From contig CM066984.1 of NCBI GenBank assembly GCA_033977485.1, positions 27,509,501 to 27,573,500 on the forward strand: a stretch of 64,000 nt of DNA, written 5' to 3'. A model generated the notes under the pieces. That model saw only the letters and a list, made by a program, of their open reading frames with translations, made no database searches and had not been told where the DNA came from. Both the position numbers and the translations under genes were made by a program. This stretch comes from Hydrangea macrophylla. Its lineage: Eukaryota > Streptophyta > Magnoliopsida > Cornales > Hydrangeaceae. Each line of letters opens with the position of its first letter. Positions within the stretch are counted from its first letter, which is position 1. Positions 44,830 through 54,382 of this stretch are shown here, piece after piece.

Positions 44830-46893
44830 TTTTAGTCGGGGAGGTGGTTTTTATGTATTTTTTGGTTGGTTGTATATGTTGGTGGTTTTTGGGTGTATTA
44901 TTTGGTTAGTTGGTATTGTATGGACAGTATTTATCACTGCTTGTATTTTATTTTATTCTGTTCATATTCCAGTGGTTTCGATTGATTGGATCATGGTTTT
45001 ATCGTATTATTGTTATCTTTTGATCCTGTCTATTTTGGAGATTGTGTTCTACTTTTCTATGCTAGGTTGCTCGCTTGAGATCATCAATTTGCTCCATACA
45101 GGTGATACCCATCTATTAATTTATTGAAAATCAACTTCTGGGGACTTTGTTGTTTTCAGTTGGGGGTAGGAGACAGTAGATAGGTATACACCCGTAATAA
45201 TCAGGTTTTGCACTTAGATATGTTTTAAATTTAATGAGAACACAGTCTGTTAAAAATTTGAAAAATTTTTATTGAATAGTATTGATAAAATAACTCTGAA
45301 TAACCTTTCCTGCTTGTTAATTAGACAATGATACATTTGTAGTATTCTTATCTTTTTATGGATTAAATCCACGCGTTTTTTCTGTATCACTGAAATGAAT
45401 TGCGTCTGTAAAGCTATTATGTACCCAACACTTTTGTGCACTAATTAGCAGCCATGTAGAAAATCTGAAAATGGAGTTAAAATGAATATTTTGCGAAAAA
45501 GAACAAGTAGTGGAGGCTAATAACCCTTTGTGAGCTATTGAGCCAGTCATCATTTCTGAGGGGATTCTCATACATTGTCGAATGTTTTTTCTTGCATATA
45601 CTTGGTAAATTCGTTGTTAAGTCTCAGTTTTCTTTAAAATTTTGACTGCTTGTTAGAGGAGAACGTTCAGGATTTACCAATTAAACTTGATGAACACTTA
45701 AGTGCTAAAAATTGAAAGTTGAGAAAATGATTCAAGCCATCGTTTACCCATTCCTTTACCTAATATAGCTCACCCTCATTCGTTGAATCGTTTCACCCCT
45801 GATCCCACCTCAATTAAATATTTCCAATAAAATCACAAGAATCCAAATCTTTGATCTATACCTTGACCTCATTGAACCGTTTGATAAATTTGTTGAGAAT
45901 GAGTCATCAAAGTATGTGAAATGGAATGAAGTTGTTGTGGGGATGTCCAGGTAAAAAAATAAAAAATAAATAAATAAATAAATAAAAAAAAAAATGATGA
46001 TGAATGAACAGGTTAAAAAAAAAAAAAAAGTATATGAAATGAATGGGAGATTGGGTGGAGAAAAGAATAAATAATAAAAAGAGAAGAAATTCCATCACAT
46101 ACTAAAAAGCACACTCTTCTCTACAACACCCCCACCTACTAAATACAAGCCATAATTCAAAGTCTTGAAGATTCTCAACAATTGGTTTGAACATGGAAGT
46201 GTGAGTTGAGTTCTCCACGGTATTTCGCTCCTCTAGTAAGTAGTATTCCATTCATGAGACTATACACTCTTAAATGTCCGTTTTTCATAGAGTCAAGTAT
46301 GAAAGCATTAGCACTTAGAATATCATCCTTATCAAAGCTTTCATACGATGTGCGATCATTGTAAAGCAAGTTTCTGAGAGACGTTCTTTTTTAGTGTGAC
46401 CAATGTGAGAATTGAGCTAAAACTGCAAGTTTTCCAAAGTATAATATTCTGGATAACTCTTAATAAGGGTTGGACGCATGGTTGTTAATTTCACACACAC
46501 ACGGGTGCATGATGGTAATACATGTGTTATATTTTACTTGGTGATATGGGAGAGCATGTGGATCTCTTTCATGGGTTGATAGAGGATATTATATTATTGT
46601 AGAGTTGAATTAACAGTTTAAAGGAAAGGGAAATTCTACAAGTTATTCTAATTCTTTTTTGAGCTTAAAATTGGAATTTTGTGGGTATATTCACTGCAAA
46701 CCCTCACGAGACAACACTCGTCCACTAGGGGGAACCTAGGGGTTTAACGGCTTGTTGCATTCGCTAAATGCAACCGCGATTCCTGCGAAAGTGAGTTAGG
46801 ATTTTTCTCTCTATCTTAGTTTAGGTTGTTTTTTTTAGTTTATTTTATTTTCGCTTTATCGCTAGGGACTAGCAATAAGCTAGTTGGGGGTTG
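44830..46893 (+). other. E5 3' untranslated region and polypurine tract
   Basis: About 2 kb with no credible gene. It holds an (AAAT)n/poly-A tract at 45953-46029. The end, AGCTAGTTGGGGGTTG (46878-46893), is a short polypurine-type primer before the right LTR. Confidence 0.65.
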
Positions 46894-48533
46894 TGCAAAG
46901 CGGGGGTTTTTGTAAAATACAACCGCGCTAAAGGAAAGAATTGTATTAATTTTTATCACAACTTCCCGTGTTATCCGCAATTTGCATTGCAAGGCTAATT
47001 TTTATACAATATGATTAATCTATGATAAGTTGTATTGTTTTAGCTGTTGGTTGTGCAGATTACTGCTGTGTGGACTGAACAGATGAACATCAGAATAGAT
47101 GGAATGCTGGAATGCAAACAAAAGAAGTCAAAGCTGAAATGTGGAGTTCGATCGCTCTAAGAAGGTTCGATCGATCGAAGGTTCGATCGCTCGAAGAGAG
47201 TCGAAGCGCTTGAAGATCAAGGGTTCGATCGATCGAAAGCAGTTCAATCGATCGAACGGGGTATTTCCAGTAACATTTGCGTGCGCAGCAGAATGCGGGT
47301 TTTAACCCTAGTGCCTTAGGTTTTCTATTTATATGCGTTTTGTACACGTCCATAAGGACGCCCACTTTTACATTTTAACAGTTTAGAAGGAGAGATAGAG
47401 AGTTGGCTTGGTTTTTTGTAGGTTTTTCATCGAATATTCGTATTGTGGATTGGATTTCTTGAAGTTTATACAAGTATTCTTCATTCCAGGTTAACTATAT
47501 ATCACGTATTTACATTCTGCACTTCATAGGCATAGTTTAATCGCTCAGTTTATAGTGTTGCATGCTAAATATTGATAACACCATTGTTTTTAGATTTTTA
47601 ATGAAAAACTCACAATCAAACAAGGTATTAATGTTTTCTTACGTTAAAACTAATTCTGTGACACTCCAGACGATGTCTGAGTAGTCCCAGGTTGGGAGAA
47701 CACGATGAAACAGTGATCTCCAGCCTCTGCCATGCAGCAGAATAATCGCTGTGTTCGATCGATCGAAGTTAGTTCGATCGATCGAACCAGAGACAGTCAA
47801 GCGATCGAAGTCAGTTCGATCGATTGAGGGATGAAGGTCTTCGATCGATCGAAGGCGCGTCGATCGATCGAACTCTCGGATTCTTGAGGATGTTCCCTGC
47901 AGTATTCCAGGACTTTTTGTTTTAGGACTTGTTATCACTCTGTCCCAAATTAATGCTCAGTCTGTCAAAACAGTTTTAAAACTATGGCCCTAAGGCATTT
48001 TCTTTCAATACATTTTGCAAACCATCTTCAATGCTAACACCATTGAGGATGCGAGTCTTAACTATTGAATTAAACCGCTTTTGTGTATTTCAATTTAACT
48101 GTGATGATATGGTCCCGGTCATGAAAGGGCCATAGAATCTTTATCTTTTGAGGAATACGGAAAACTGTAGGTAATATACTCCATTGTGCTTCAAGGCAAA
48201 TGCATGGTAGATGGCTAGGTTACTGCGGATTCGTGTAATCCCAACACTTTCTTTCTAAAGTTAAACTCCTTAATTCAAAGTACTGTTTCAATTAGTTAAG
48301 TTCGATCGTTTAGTTTATTTTAATCGTTTTCATTAGTAATCCTTGTTTGTGGAACTTTGTGTTCCACACCATCATTCAACCTTAGTTATTTTATTTTGTT
48401 TTCTTTAGAGGTTAGTCTAATTCGATAGGTCAACACCTTCCCTGTGGGATCGACCTGGTCTTACCAGATATTACTTGCACGTCTACCTACACTTGGGTAC
48501 TGCACAAGAGCGCACAAGAAAATTCTCGTGTCA
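46894..48533 (+). repeat. E5 right LTR
   Basis: 1640 bp. Palindrome arrays at 47147-47256 and 47754-47872 keep the same 19-bp pair step as in the left LTR. One dyad carries a CpG-type change to TTCAATCGATCGAA (47243). A small insertion of CTTTT is seen near 48144. Confidence 0.93.
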
Positions 48534-49178
48534 AGGTCCAAACGCTCCATGAGCCAAATCTGCAAAACAAAAGGTGCCCTAGCAGATTACATGGCCCCGG
48601 TATCCTGGGCATGATCCAGACCTATCAGAGTCTCGCCAAGAACCAGCATGACTGCACTCTTCATCTCTCTTAAACCGCAGGCAATAGGTATGAGAATGTC
48701 GGAGGACGAATGAAAGAGGAAGTAAGAAAGCATAGCAATCGATAGAGCGCTACACCGTATAACTTGATGCTCGATGTCATAAGGATCCCCAATGAGAGCA
48801 TAAACCAAGGAGAGATGCTCAAAGTTGACCTGTCTGTCATGAATGAAAGAGCCCGCAGCACCGCGAGATATATGGAGAAGAGCCGCCAAGTCCTGAACAT
48901 ACCCGGCTTGTACCGGAGGAACAGTCAGATCCGCGGAAGGGTCAGTATGAAGAATAGCACTAAACTCTTCAAACAGAGGACAAATCTCTTGATGACTGAA
49001 ACGGAAGACGTGGAGCGAAGGATCCCAACATCGGGCAGCGGCTTGAAGCAACTTTTGTTTAGAATCATTCATCAGAAGGAGAAGAGGTCGTTTAGCCTGA
49101 AACACTCGAAGTTGAGCTTATCAATACCAGAGAGGGTATCCATCCATGGGAAAAGGATTTGAGAGCTAACGGGGGCCA
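48534..49178 (-). pseudogene. Antisense DUF7745-like unit of E1, 5' part
   Basis: Minus-strand reading from an ATG at 49178. The first ~30 residues (MDTLSGIDKLNFECFRLND) are out of frame with the rest; a shift lies near 49085. The main ORF reads KLLQAAARCWDPSLHVFRF, EICPLFEEF, LTVPPVQAGYV and CSALSIAMLSYFL, the family layout that I recognise as DUF7745, found beside plant Ty3 elements. A stop at 48587-48589 precedes LQIWLMERLDLF, and the unit then runs into 34701 once E5 is ignored. Upstream lie a TATTTATA motif (minus strand, about 49240) and a palindrome array. No function is established for this family. Confidence 0.62.
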
Positions 49179-49839
49179 TTTGAGATAGGGGAGAATGAAA
49201 GAAGGTAGTGTTTTGCAGAGTTTTGAGGAAAAGAGGGTATAAATAGAGGTAGATCTGCCTGGAGTCAGGGCGGCATTCGGTAAGTAGAACGGCACTCGAC
49301 GAAGTGCCGCGCGGCAGTCCATGAGTGCCGTCGCGGCATTCGCTGATTGTCGCTGCGGCACTCACCGAGTGCCGCCGAGACCTAACTGAGTGTCGTTCCG
49401 GGTTTTTCATTGGCCAGGGTTTGTTTGTAACACTCTCAGCCCAACTGAAAACAGAAAACTAGATAAAAAACAATAAAACGTGCGCATCATGCAGCACGTG
49501 CAACAAAGACCAATACATTCATTCATTCATTTCATTTACTTTCATTGTGCAATAAGAAAAAGAGATCAAAGCATTCAAAATTAAAATAAAGATGGGACCA
49601 AGCCATGGTCCCACATACGGCAGAAAAGAAAAAGAGTTTTCAGCATGATAAAAGGACCAAGCTATGGTCACGCATAAGGTGAATGAGCATAATGAAAAGT
49701 AGAAAATATAAAAAAGACATCCTAGGGCCTATCCTACCGGGTATCCTAAAGCCGCCATCAAAATAAAGTGTATGTATATATACAATCATATGAACGTATA
49801 CATCCTCCCAGACACTCAAAAAATAAGAAAAAAACAAGG
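49179..49839. other. Intergenic stretch between the two antisense units of E1
   Basis: Holds palindrome array E (49271-49374), an ATTC/ATTT-rich stretch near 49520 and otherwise nothing recognisable. Confidence 0.5.
49271..49374 (-). repeat. Palindrome array E, upstream of antisense DUF7745-like unit
   Basis: Five dyads of the E1-LTR type (GGCA...TGCC) start at 49271, 49290, 49312, 49334 and 49356: steps 19, 22, 22, 22. It lies about 90 bp upstream (minus strand) of the unit's ATG at 49178. Confidence 0.85.
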
Positions 49840-52800
49840 TCAGCCTCGACCCCGGCCTCGAGCCTGACGGGTCACACGCCTGAGGGGCTCCTCCTCTGAC
49901 TCTGTCCCGCTGCCTCCGCCAACACCTCCACCGCTACCACCGCCCCTACCTCGATCTTCGCTGCTGCCTCCACCGCTACCGCCACCCCTGCCTCGACCTC
50001 CGCTGCTACCTCCACCGCTACCGTCGCCTCGCACTACACCTCGTCCAGCACCTCCATCTCCAGGAGTGTCGTTGAGGGGAATGCCAAACTGCTAGAGCCG
50101 CTGCTGAAGTTGCCCCACCTGCTGGGACAGAACTCTGATCTCCTCCGCCTAAAATGAGAGATCAGAAAGTGTTGAAAGGACAAATGAAATACTGAGAATA
50201 AAAGGATAAAGATCATACCTGAACCCTCAACTGAGCCGCGGCAGTCGCCCGAGCTCAGCCTAAAAACAAGAACAAAGAATAAAGATTAGTACAAGGAGAG
50301 GCAATCAAAGTCAAAGTGAAAGGCGGGGATAAGTTTCTTACCATCCACTCTCACCCGAGAACCCACTGCCGCACGCTGTGGGCATACGTCAAGCCCTCCT
50401 CCGCGTAGGCACGCGGGACGACGTCATAATGGAGGGGAATAGTGGGGAAGCCCTGTGAAAGCTGGGGGATCGTCGTCAAGATGGGATCGCCGAACGAGAC
50501 AGTCGACATGGTCCAATCCCACTCAGGTAAGGCAGGAGGACGAGCCGCAGCAGGAACAGGCTGCAAACAAAAATAAAATATAAATAAAGGATGAAAGAAA
50601 ACTCATAAAAGAATGAAGGAATCATTTACTCACCCGAGTCACTTCCATCAGAGGGAAGTTCGGCATCAGCTTAGTGGCACAAAACGCTGGGTATCCAGTG
50701 GGGGAATCCATAAAGTCATGGATGCCCAAGCCCATCAGAGCAGCCGTCAGCTCGCTACCCTGGAGTGTGTCTGTGGCTCTCATAGAGTCGGGAGGAGGGA
50801 ACGGCACAAAGAATCCGGGGGCTGCAAGTGACTGCCTAGTCACCCTCTCTCCCAAGTAACACGCCTGGCCCTCTGGCCCATCAAGGAGTCGCCTCGTCGG
50901 GTCATATCCAGCCGACTCTCGGATCTCCATGCGAGAATCAGGAAGCACCCTAAGCCATGGCTGCTAGTGAACATACTGTTCCCTCAGATTCGTCAGGAAG
51001 TTCCTGAACGAAACAAAATCGTGGGCCCCGGTCTTCCGCCCGACTCTATCCTTCGCCCATTTCAGCCCCTAGGGCATAATAAGGGCGTCTGTCTCACGTG
51101 TCTCAGGGGACATCATGCAGAGATACTCGTGGGACCAAATCTATAATAAAAGGGGGGGGGGAGGGGTTAGTCTCGCAATTTAAATAAATTTCTGAAAGTG
51201 TAATAAGTAGTGAAATATAGAAAAAGGTATACCTCCCACGCTCTCCAATAGCCACCAGTGGAGGCCGGCCTATCCCGGGAAATGTCACCCATATGCTTGT
51301 ACAAGATGGCTAACCCTGCACCAGCCCAGTCATACTCATCGACCCGGTCCAGGTGCTCTAGGGACGCTACCAGGGAAACATCGACCCGATCACCCTTGGT
51401 GCTCAACAAAGAGCACCCCAGCATGTACATGAGAAAACCCCGGGTCATCTGCTCATCGGTAAAACCCTGCTGGCCCCTAAACATATCCATGAACCATCGG
51501 GCTGTGCCCAAAGACTCCTCCGGGACCACTCCCAACAACGGCTCCACCTGGTCCCACTCCGTATCCGCCAGATACAGCAAGTGCTCTCCGCCAAAGGCAA
51601 TCCCCGTGATCATCGAGAAGTCTAGAGGAGTCATCGTTATCTCCCCGAAGTTGAAATGGAAAGTGATGGTGGTGTCCCACCACTGCTCTGACAATGCGTG
51701 AATCTGCCGCAGGTCATTGGAGCTCTTCGTCAAGAGTTTGACGAAGTCTCCAAACCCGGCCACGTCTACCAAAGCTCTCACTGGCTCTCTCAGCTGTGTG
51801 TACCACTCATACCCGTGAGCGAGGCTGCCATGCCCCTTTAGCACCTTGGGCTGCAGCTGCAAGAAAGAGTCACAAGTTTTGATATTAGTAATTGGGTAAA
51901 AGGAAAAATAAAAAATAATAAAATAAATAAATAAAATAGATGGTAGTAAGGAAACAAGGAAAAGCGACCAAAAAAAAAAGAAAGAGAAAAAGAAAGAAAT
52001 GGAAAATCTGGAAATACTCGCAGAAATTTCACAAGCATGGCACTCGTTTGCATTCAGTTCAGCAGATGTTCACAAGATAATAAAAAGAAATAAGAGAAAG
52101 CACTCGGTGTTCTAGAGAGATTTCAAGAAAAAGAAAAAAGAGAGAGTGGAGTTTGTTCACATTTTTGAAATATATATATAAACTTGTGAAGGTTCAAAAC
52201 AAATTCAGGTTCAAAGGAAGCATAGTTTCGAAAGAAGTACAGGTTCACAAGTATTCAGAATCAAGTTAGAATAATAAAAGGGTGTTTGGAATGCTCAAGG
52301 AAATTCATAAGTATAATGGACATGGGTAACGCTTTGGAGTTTCAATTAAAATGCGTCGCGTACGTAAAACTAAAAAAAAAAATGAATGAATGAAAAGAAA
52401 AAAATTCACAAGCATAAGGCTCTTTATTCACAAGAAGTGTTTGAAATTTTGATTAACACAAACGGCTTTCAAAGGCCCTTGAGAAAAGTCGAAAGAAAAA
52501 AAAAAGGGATAGGTGAAACACTCGGAAAATTCAGGCATAGCATTCATTTTTATGAGAAGTCTTTTTGAAGTTCATAAGAAATAAAGATAAAAATATGAAA
52601 TTTCTTTAAAAGGACATGGAGTAAAGCATTCAAGCATAGCATTCGCATTTGAAACAGGGCATCTAAAAGTTGTGTCGATTGTACGTTGCATTCATACAGA
52701 AGAAGAAATACAAGAAATAAATAAAAAGAGAGAAGGTGTTTACCTCGCGCTTGAACCCGCGGGTAGATAAGTACTCGTCCGGATCCCGGAGCAAGAGTGT

Positions 52801-52863
52801 GGCGTCAGGATGATAAGTGGCCATATACTTGGTCTTCTTTTTGCGCCCTGAACCACTCGCCAT
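49840..52863 (-). pseudogene. Antisense six-exon plant-mobile-domain (PMD) unit of E1
   Basis: Minus-strand gene model with GT-AG borders: exon 1 52744-52863 (basic MASGSGRKKKTK start), exon 2 51233-51856, exon 3 50634-51140, exon 4 50342-50560, exon 5 50219-50259, exon 6 49840-50148. Exons 1 to 4 keep one phase. Exon 2 (208 codons) has the PMD/MAIN-like core: ALSEQWWDTTITFHFNFGEI, TPLDFSMITGIAFGG, GCSLLSTKGDRVDVSLVASL and WAGAGLAILYKHMG. Exon 6 encodes a Gly/Arg-rich tail (RGRGGGSGGG repeats). Stops at 51069-51071 and 50964-50966 (exon 3), at 50351-50353 (exon 4) and in exons 5-6, plus a phase break at exon 5, show decay. PMD proteins occur both in plant gene-silencing factors and as extra ORFs of Tat elements; the latter applies here. 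Confidence 0.72.
51857..52743 (-). other. Intron 1 of the PMD unit
   Basis: 887 bp of A/T-rich DNA, GAG|GTAAAC to TTCTTGCAG on the minus strand. The plus strand is A-rich with several AAAGAAAAA runs, so the minus strand has the T-rich character of a plant intron. No ORF of note. Confidence 0.55.
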
Positions 52864-53117
52864 GATCTGCCAAGGAAAAGAGAGAATTCACGCGTTAGAT
52901 TCGTGGAAATTTTAGAAGAACAAGGAAATAAAATAGAATAATCAAGTTTTGATCGAGCAGAACTAACCTGTGAGTACCAGAGATCGATAACAGAGGATGA
53001 GGGAAAATTTCTCCAGAGAGGATTTGGGTGCAAGAGAAATGAGAGAATGAAATGAAAGGCAATGAACCCGGCGGTTTGAGCCACTGTTGCTCAATCGCGG
53101 CGCTTGATTTTCGAGCC

Positions 53118-53201
53118 CGACAGTCGGTGAACTGCCGAGCGGCACTCGCTGACTACCGCAACGGCACTCCGTGAGTGCTGCACAGCAGTCACATACTGTC
53201 G
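53118..53201 (-). repeat. Palindrome array F, upstream of the PMD unit
   Basis: Four dyads start at 53118, 53140, 53162 and 53184, steps of exactly 22 bp, of the same GGCA...TGCC type as in the E1 LTRs. It begins about 255 bp upstream (minus strand) of the PMD ATG at 52863. Confidence 0.85.
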
Positions 53202-53408
53202 TGGAAAACCATGTGTACCGCGGTTAAGGCGGTTCAAATCCCCTTCATTTTTCCCCCCAAAATTCAAATTAGGTCCCAAAAATTGAGCTTAAGCCCCCAA
53301 AATTTGCCCTCATTGCACTTCTGGCCCCCGATGTTTGTTCTTAGGTTCAAATTGACTACAAATTTCAAAAGTTGAAGTAAACTTGAACCTGTGGACTCCC
53401 AATTTTAA

Positions 53409-53613
53409 AATAAATTTGGGCCCGCGGGCTCCCGATTTTGAAAACTTAAAATAAATTTGGGCCCCTGGGCTCCCGCTTTTGAAAACTTAAAATAAATTTG
53501 GGCCCGTGGGCTCCCAATTTTTAAAACTTGAAATAAATTTGGGCCCGTGGGCTCCCAATTTTGAAAACTTGAAATAACTCTGGGCCCGTGGGCTCCCAAT
53601 TTTGAAAACTTGA
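53409..53613. repeat. 41-bp tandem repeat, five copies
   Basis: Units start at 53409, 53450, 53491, 53532 and 53573, each AATAAATTTGGGCCCG..GGGCTCCC...TTTTGAAAACTT. Every step is 41 bp with few substitutions. GGGCCC is a palindrome in most units. Confidence 0.93.
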
Positions 53614-53683
53614 GTCCGAAGTTTTGAATTGATTTGAACTTGAGTCTGTGGACTCCAAATTAACCTAAATATGATTCCCCTCG

Positions 53684-53923
53684 TTCTGGGAGTATAACAG
53701 ATTTATATTCTCGATTCTCGTAACAGATTTGCATCCATCTTCATTTTGGGAGTGTAACGGATTTACATTCTGGGTTTCCACAACAGATTTGCGTTAACCC
53801 TCGTTCTGAGAATATAACAGATTTATATTCTCGATCTCCGCAACAGATTTGTGTTGATCCTTATTTTGAGAGTGTAACGGATTACATTCTCGGTTCTTGC
53901 AACAGATTTGCGTTAACCCTCGT
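53684..53923. repeat. 60-bp tandem repeat, four copies
   Basis: Units start at 53684, 53744, 53804 and 53864. Each contains two AACAGATTT/AACGGATTT half-units. Alternate units resemble each other more, suggesting a 120-bp higher-order unit. Confidence 0.9.
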
Positions 53924-54382
53924 AATCAAATCAAAGGCATCTTCATGACCCCCCGTAACAGATCTTCGCATCAGTCAAAGAATTAGGTAATCTTCTCTGA
54001 CTAACGCATCATGTAATGTGCGTCATACGTAAAGAAGACATGATAAGCAGAACGCTTACATAACCAGGTCCATTCATGGATACCATTACATATCATGCGC
54101 ATCACGATAGGATAGGTGCATCCATCCGTGTGACTACTTGCGTTTGTGTGTGTTCGACCCCATGCCCGAACTACGTCTCGGTCTGATTCCTTATGGATAC
54201 GTAGGCCGCTCACCATTGAGCACGACCAGTGTGAACCGTTGCCGCGGGCACGTTTTTCTTTTGCAACGCATTTTGTTTTTTCCTAAAACCGACGGTTGGA
54301 TCAAAAGGCCTGTCTTCACACTGGCTTTGACATTCGCTTATAGGACGCGTCGCCCCACAAGCTCTGTCAAAGAGGGGCAAAC
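53924..54382 (+). other. E1 3' end before the LTR, with polypurine tract
   Basis: No credible gene. The tract AAAGAGGGGCAAAC (54369-54382) directly precedes the 3' LTR and would prime plus-strand DNA. Confidence 0.75.

Larger units (their letters stand above)
34702..48533 (+). mobile_element. E5: Athila-type Ty3 LTR retrotransposon, 5' end rearranged
   Basis: LTRs 34702-36337 and 46894-48533 (about 1.64 kb, TGCAAAG...GTGTCA). The interior holds the C-terminal part of gag, protease, RT, RNase H, integrase, an acidic ORF and an env-position ORF, in Athila order. The leader, primer site and N-terminal gag are missing: the left LTR is followed by 67 bp of downstream host flank and then abruptly by gag. 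The element lies in E1's antisense DUF7745-like unit. Confidence 0.9.

Noticed and set aside
45953..46029. Poly-A tail of a retroposed gene
   Set aside because: An (AAAT)n/poly-A tract without target duplication or coding sequence upstream; simple repeat.
49271..49374. CRISPR-like regular repeat array
   Set aside because: Plant nuclear context, repeats are degenerate palindromes without unique spacers.
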